This document shows, piece after piece, positions 5,098-6,864 of a DNA stretch of 6,864 bases; the stretch's first letter is position 1; the number at the start of each line of letters is the position of its first letter. Source of the stretch: Actinomycetota bacterium (lineage in GTDB: Bacteria; Actinomycetota; Thermoleophilia; Gaiellales; Gaiellaceae); NCBI GenBank assembly GCA_005884155.1, contig VAXD01000006.1, positions 1 to 6,864 on the forward strand, written 5' to 3'. Made by a program: the position numbers and the translations under genes. The notes under the pieces are model-generated. The model had not been told where the DNA came from and ran no database searches. It was given only the letters and a program-made list of their open reading frames with translations.

Positions 5098-5667
5098 CTA
5101 GGGCGACAGAAGCTCTGCGCGCCAGCCATCTAGTGAGCGCGTGTACCTGACACGCTCGTGCAGGCGGTCGTCGCGGTGCTGCCAGAGCTCGATCGCATCC
5201 GGTTCGAGCACGTAGCCGCCCCAGCGCTCGGGCCGAGGCACCTCGTCGCCGGGCAGGAGCTGCTCGAACTCAGCCTGGAGCCCGTCGCGGCTCTCGATCG
5301 GCTCGCTCTGGCGCGAGGCGGCAGCCGCGGCGCGGGAGCGGGGCGGGCGCGTGGCCCAATACGCGTCGGATTCCTCCGCCGACACCCGGCGCACCGTCCC
5401 TTCGACCCGAACCTGGCGCCCGAGCGGCTGCCAGTAGACGACGAGCGCCGCGCGCGGGTTCTCGTCGAGCTCGCGGCCCTTGCGGCTCTCGTAGCCGGAG
5501 AAGAACGTGAAGCCGCGCTCGTCCGCGCCCTTCAGCAAGAGCATGCGCGCGGACGGACGCCCGTCGGCGTCCGCGGTCGCCAGCGTCATAGCCTCCGGGG
5601 CCGACACTCCCGCAGCCCGCGCCTCCTCGAGCCAGCGGTTGAACTCCGCAACCGGGTCGTCCGTCAA
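5098..5667 (-). CDS. pdxH: Pyridoxamine 5'-phosphate oxidase
   Basis: This FMN enzyme oxidises pyridoxamine or pyridoxine 5'-phosphate to pyridoxal 5'-phosphate in vitamin B6 synthesis and salvage. It acts as a cytoplasmic dimer. The 189 residues align by eye with E. coli PdxH almost throughout: EAMTLATADADGRPSAR, then LLLK (residues 43-46), SRKGRELDENPRAAL (61-75), RQVRVEGTVRRVS (84-96), a Q-S pair at 120-121, and RWGGY (148-152). The C-terminal signature is IELWQ...RLHER (159-172). Arg168 and His170 match the substrate-contacting Arg/His of the E. coli enzyme. The N-terminus is shorter than in E. coli (218 residues), which is common in this family. The TTG start overlaps the upstream creatininase-family stop as TTGA, implying translational coupling. 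A later Met (27) would cut into the core. Confidence 0.93.
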   Translation of the reverse strand: MTDDPVAEFNRWLEEARAAGVSAPEAMTLATADADGRPSARMLLLKGADERGFTFFSGYESRKGRELDENPRAALVVYWQPLGRQVRVEGTVRRVSAEESDAYWATRPPRSRAAAAASRQSEPIESRDGLQAEFEQLLPGDEVPRPERWGGYVLEPDAIELWQHRDDRLHERVRYTRSLDGWRAELLSP

Positions 5668-6365
5668 CGGAACCCGTGCTCGAGCAGCTCGCGCACCTCA
5701 TCGACGCCCGCACGCCAGACCGCCTCGACCTGCTCGTCGGGAAGCTCGTAGGCGCCGCCGAAGACGCCGTCGCCGAGCAGCTCGCGCACGCCGTCTGGAT
5801 TCGCCACGCGGTAGGCGGCCTCGTCGAGCGGCGGCTTGCGCACGTCCGGGAACGCCACGCCCTCGAGCCGTGTCCACGGAAAGTTCTCGAACCAGTTCGC
5901 GTGGCTCGGCTCCGGGTCGACCTCGCGCGCCGCGGCCTGCACGCGCTCGCTCGACCACCAGGAGTGGAAGATCGCCTGCGCGTCCGGGTGAGCAGCCGCC
6001 CACTCGCGGACGAGCGAGCCCGCGGCCACGTTCCCGCCGTGCCCGTTGACGAGCAGGAAGCGCCGGAAGCCCTGGGCATAGAGCGAATCGAGCAGGTCGC
6101 GCACGACTGCGAGGAACGTGTCGAGCCGCAGCGTCGGGCTTCCCGGATACGCAGAGAACGACGGCGTCAGCCCGTACGCGAGCACCGGCAGCACGAGCAT
6201 GCCCAGCGGCTCGGCGCCCTCGGCCGAGACCCGCTCCGCGAGGATGTTGTCGGTCTCGAGCGAGAGGTAGCCGTGCTGCTCGGTCGACCCGATGGGCAGC
6301 ACGACGCGGTCGTCGCGCGCCAGGTACTCCTCCACCTGCATCCAGTTGAGCTCGCGCGCGCGCAT
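5664..6365 (-). CDS. Creatininase-family metal-dependent amidohydrolase
   Basis: The product has 233 residues. LPIGSTEQHGYLSLETDN (23-40) supplies Glu29, His31 and Asp39, the expected metal ligands. NGHGGN (107-112) supplies His109. SHANWFEN (154-161) occupies the place of the family's later His/Glu motif. In creatininase itself the second motif is NGHxEN; here Gly111 replaces that Glu, as in many relatives, so true creatininase activity is not implied. The family also includes MftE and the archaeal deformylase ArfB, which cleave C-N bonds in peptides or cofactor precursors; the substrate here is unknown. The EQHG-to-D spacing is one residue shorter than in classical creatininase. The ATG overlaps the stop of the ABC permease (TGATG) and the TGA overlaps the pdxH start. 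Confidence 0.85.
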   Translation of the reverse strand: MRARELNWMQVEEYLARDDRVVLPIGSTEQHGYLSLETDNILAERVSAEGAEPLGMLVLPVLAYGLTPSFSAYPGSPTLRLDTFLAVVRDLLDSLYAQGFRRFLLVNGHGGNVAAGSLVREWAAAHPDAQAIFHSWWSSERVQAAAREVDPEPSHANWFENFPWTRLEGVAFPDVRKPPLDEAAYRVANPDGVRELLGDGVFGGAYELPDEQVEAVWRAGVDEVRELLEHGFR

Positions 6366-6864
6366 CAGGCGATCTGAATCGAGGCGCTGCGGCGGCTCGA
6401 AAGCTCCATCAGCCGCAAACCGTAGTAGCCGACGGCCATGTAAACGGCGCCGATCGCAAGCTCGGTCAGGATCAGGCCCGAGACGTGGCTCAGCGAGGCG
6501 CCGGCGGCGATCTCCCGGGCGGCGCGGATCCCGTGCGTGAGCGGGATTCGCTGCGAGATTGCCTGCATCCAGCCCGGCAGCTCGCTGACGGCCACGTTCG
6601 CCCCCGTGAACACCAGGAGCAGCCCGAAGATGACGTTGTTCAGCACCGCCGTCTCGCGAACACGCAGCCCGATCGCGGCGCAGATCAGGCCGAGGCCGGT
6701 GCAGGCGAAGGTCGAGACGACGATCACCAGGGCGATGCCCGGCCAGGCGGAGACGGGTACGTGGATACCCACGATCAGTCCGGACACGATCAGCGAGAAC
6801 GCCGCCACGAACATCGCGTTCAGGATCACCGGCAGCGCGCGCCCCAGGAAGAGCGGCAGCCGGC
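6365..6864 (-). CDS. ABC-2 type transporter permease, C-terminal part
   Basis: The frame runs to the right edge of the window, so the N-terminus is missing; 165 residues are visible. The GTG at 6829 lies inside the open frame (preceded by RLPLFLGRALP) and is not the likely start. Several hydrophobic segments are present: about VILNAMFVAAFSLIVSGL, IALVIVVSTFACTGLGLI, NNVIFGLLLVFTGANVAV and LILTELAIGAVYMAVGYY. Between them SELPGWMQAISQRIPLTHG and IRAAREIAAG match the pattern of ABC-2 (DrrB-like) export permeases, where a P-L-T-x-x-I-x-A-x-R element precedes the last membrane segment. It would pair with an ATP-binding subunit, probably encoded upstream beyond this window. The substrate cannot be told. 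Its stop overlaps the next start by one base. Confidence 0.82.
   Translation of the reverse strand, partial: RLPLFLGRALPVILNAMFVAAFSLIVSGLIVGIHVPVSAWPGIALVIVVSTFACTGLGLICAAIGLRVRETAVLNNVIFGLLLVFTGANVAVSELPGWMQAISQRIPLTHGIRAAREIAAGASLSHVSGLILTELAIGAVYMAVGYYGLRLMELSSRRSASIQIA

Noticed and set aside
5058..5129. Longer start at 5129 for the 166-residue protein
   Set aside because: The extra 24 residues overlap the end of pdxH and run through the intercistronic hairpin; the strong Shine-Dalgarno is at 5059-5066.
3927..5150. Long + strand open frame of 407 codons opposite the MFS gene and its neighbour
   Set aside because: The product is a low-complexity Arg/Asp/Glu-rich string with no fold-like pattern. 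It is the antisense shadow of GC-rich genes that have clear family motifs on the other strand.
1..6864. Mobile element, CRISPR array, tRNA or phage genes
   Set aside because: No transposase or integrase motifs, no spaced direct repeats, and no cloverleaf-like sequence was seen; base composition looks even across the window.

Overview
The window is GC-rich, with strong G/C preference at third codon positions, GTG and TTG starts beside ATG, and tightly packed genes. A type IV pilus assembly block with a GspC/PilP-like protein, next to pdxH, a creatininase-family enzyme and exporter genes, suggests a high-GC bacterium. An actinobacterium of the Thermoleophilia type is my best guess. This is inference from gene style and content; no rRNA or other marker is present.

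Left part (1-2903): type IV pilus assembly. The + strand opens with the 3' end of a pilO-like gene whose product ends in a collagen-like Gly-X-Thr/Ser tail. Its stop overlaps the GTG start of a single-pass membrane protein resembling PilP/GspC. A type IV prepilin gene (PilV-like) follows on the - strand, convergent with the pilP-like gene. It is divergent from the + strand gene for the platform protein PilC/GspF. That pilC frame is full length (403 residues) but broken by one in-frame TAG at codon 104. The short spacer between the prepilin gene and pilC carries several overlapping perfect inverted repeats, two of which include the pilC start codon.

Right part (2910-6864): a co-directional - strand run. 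In transcription order it holds an ABC-2 type permease (N-terminus outside the window), a creatininase-family metal-dependent hydrolase, PdxH, a small protein with a C-terminal membrane anchor, and a 14-TM MFS exporter of the DHA2 (EmrB/QacA) type. The first three genes overlap by 1 and 4 bases, so they look translationally coupled. The last two follow gaps of 40 and 48 bases, and each gap holds a hairpin. Functionally this is a mix of transport and vitamin B6/cofactor or amide hydrolysis genes; I see no single pathway uniting them.

The main anomalies are the nonsense codon in pilC, the layered inverted repeats at its start, and the collagen-like segments shared by the two neighbouring pilus proteins. 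I see no tRNA, rRNA, CRISPR array, insertion sequence or other mobile element, and no gene-free stretch over 300 bases.
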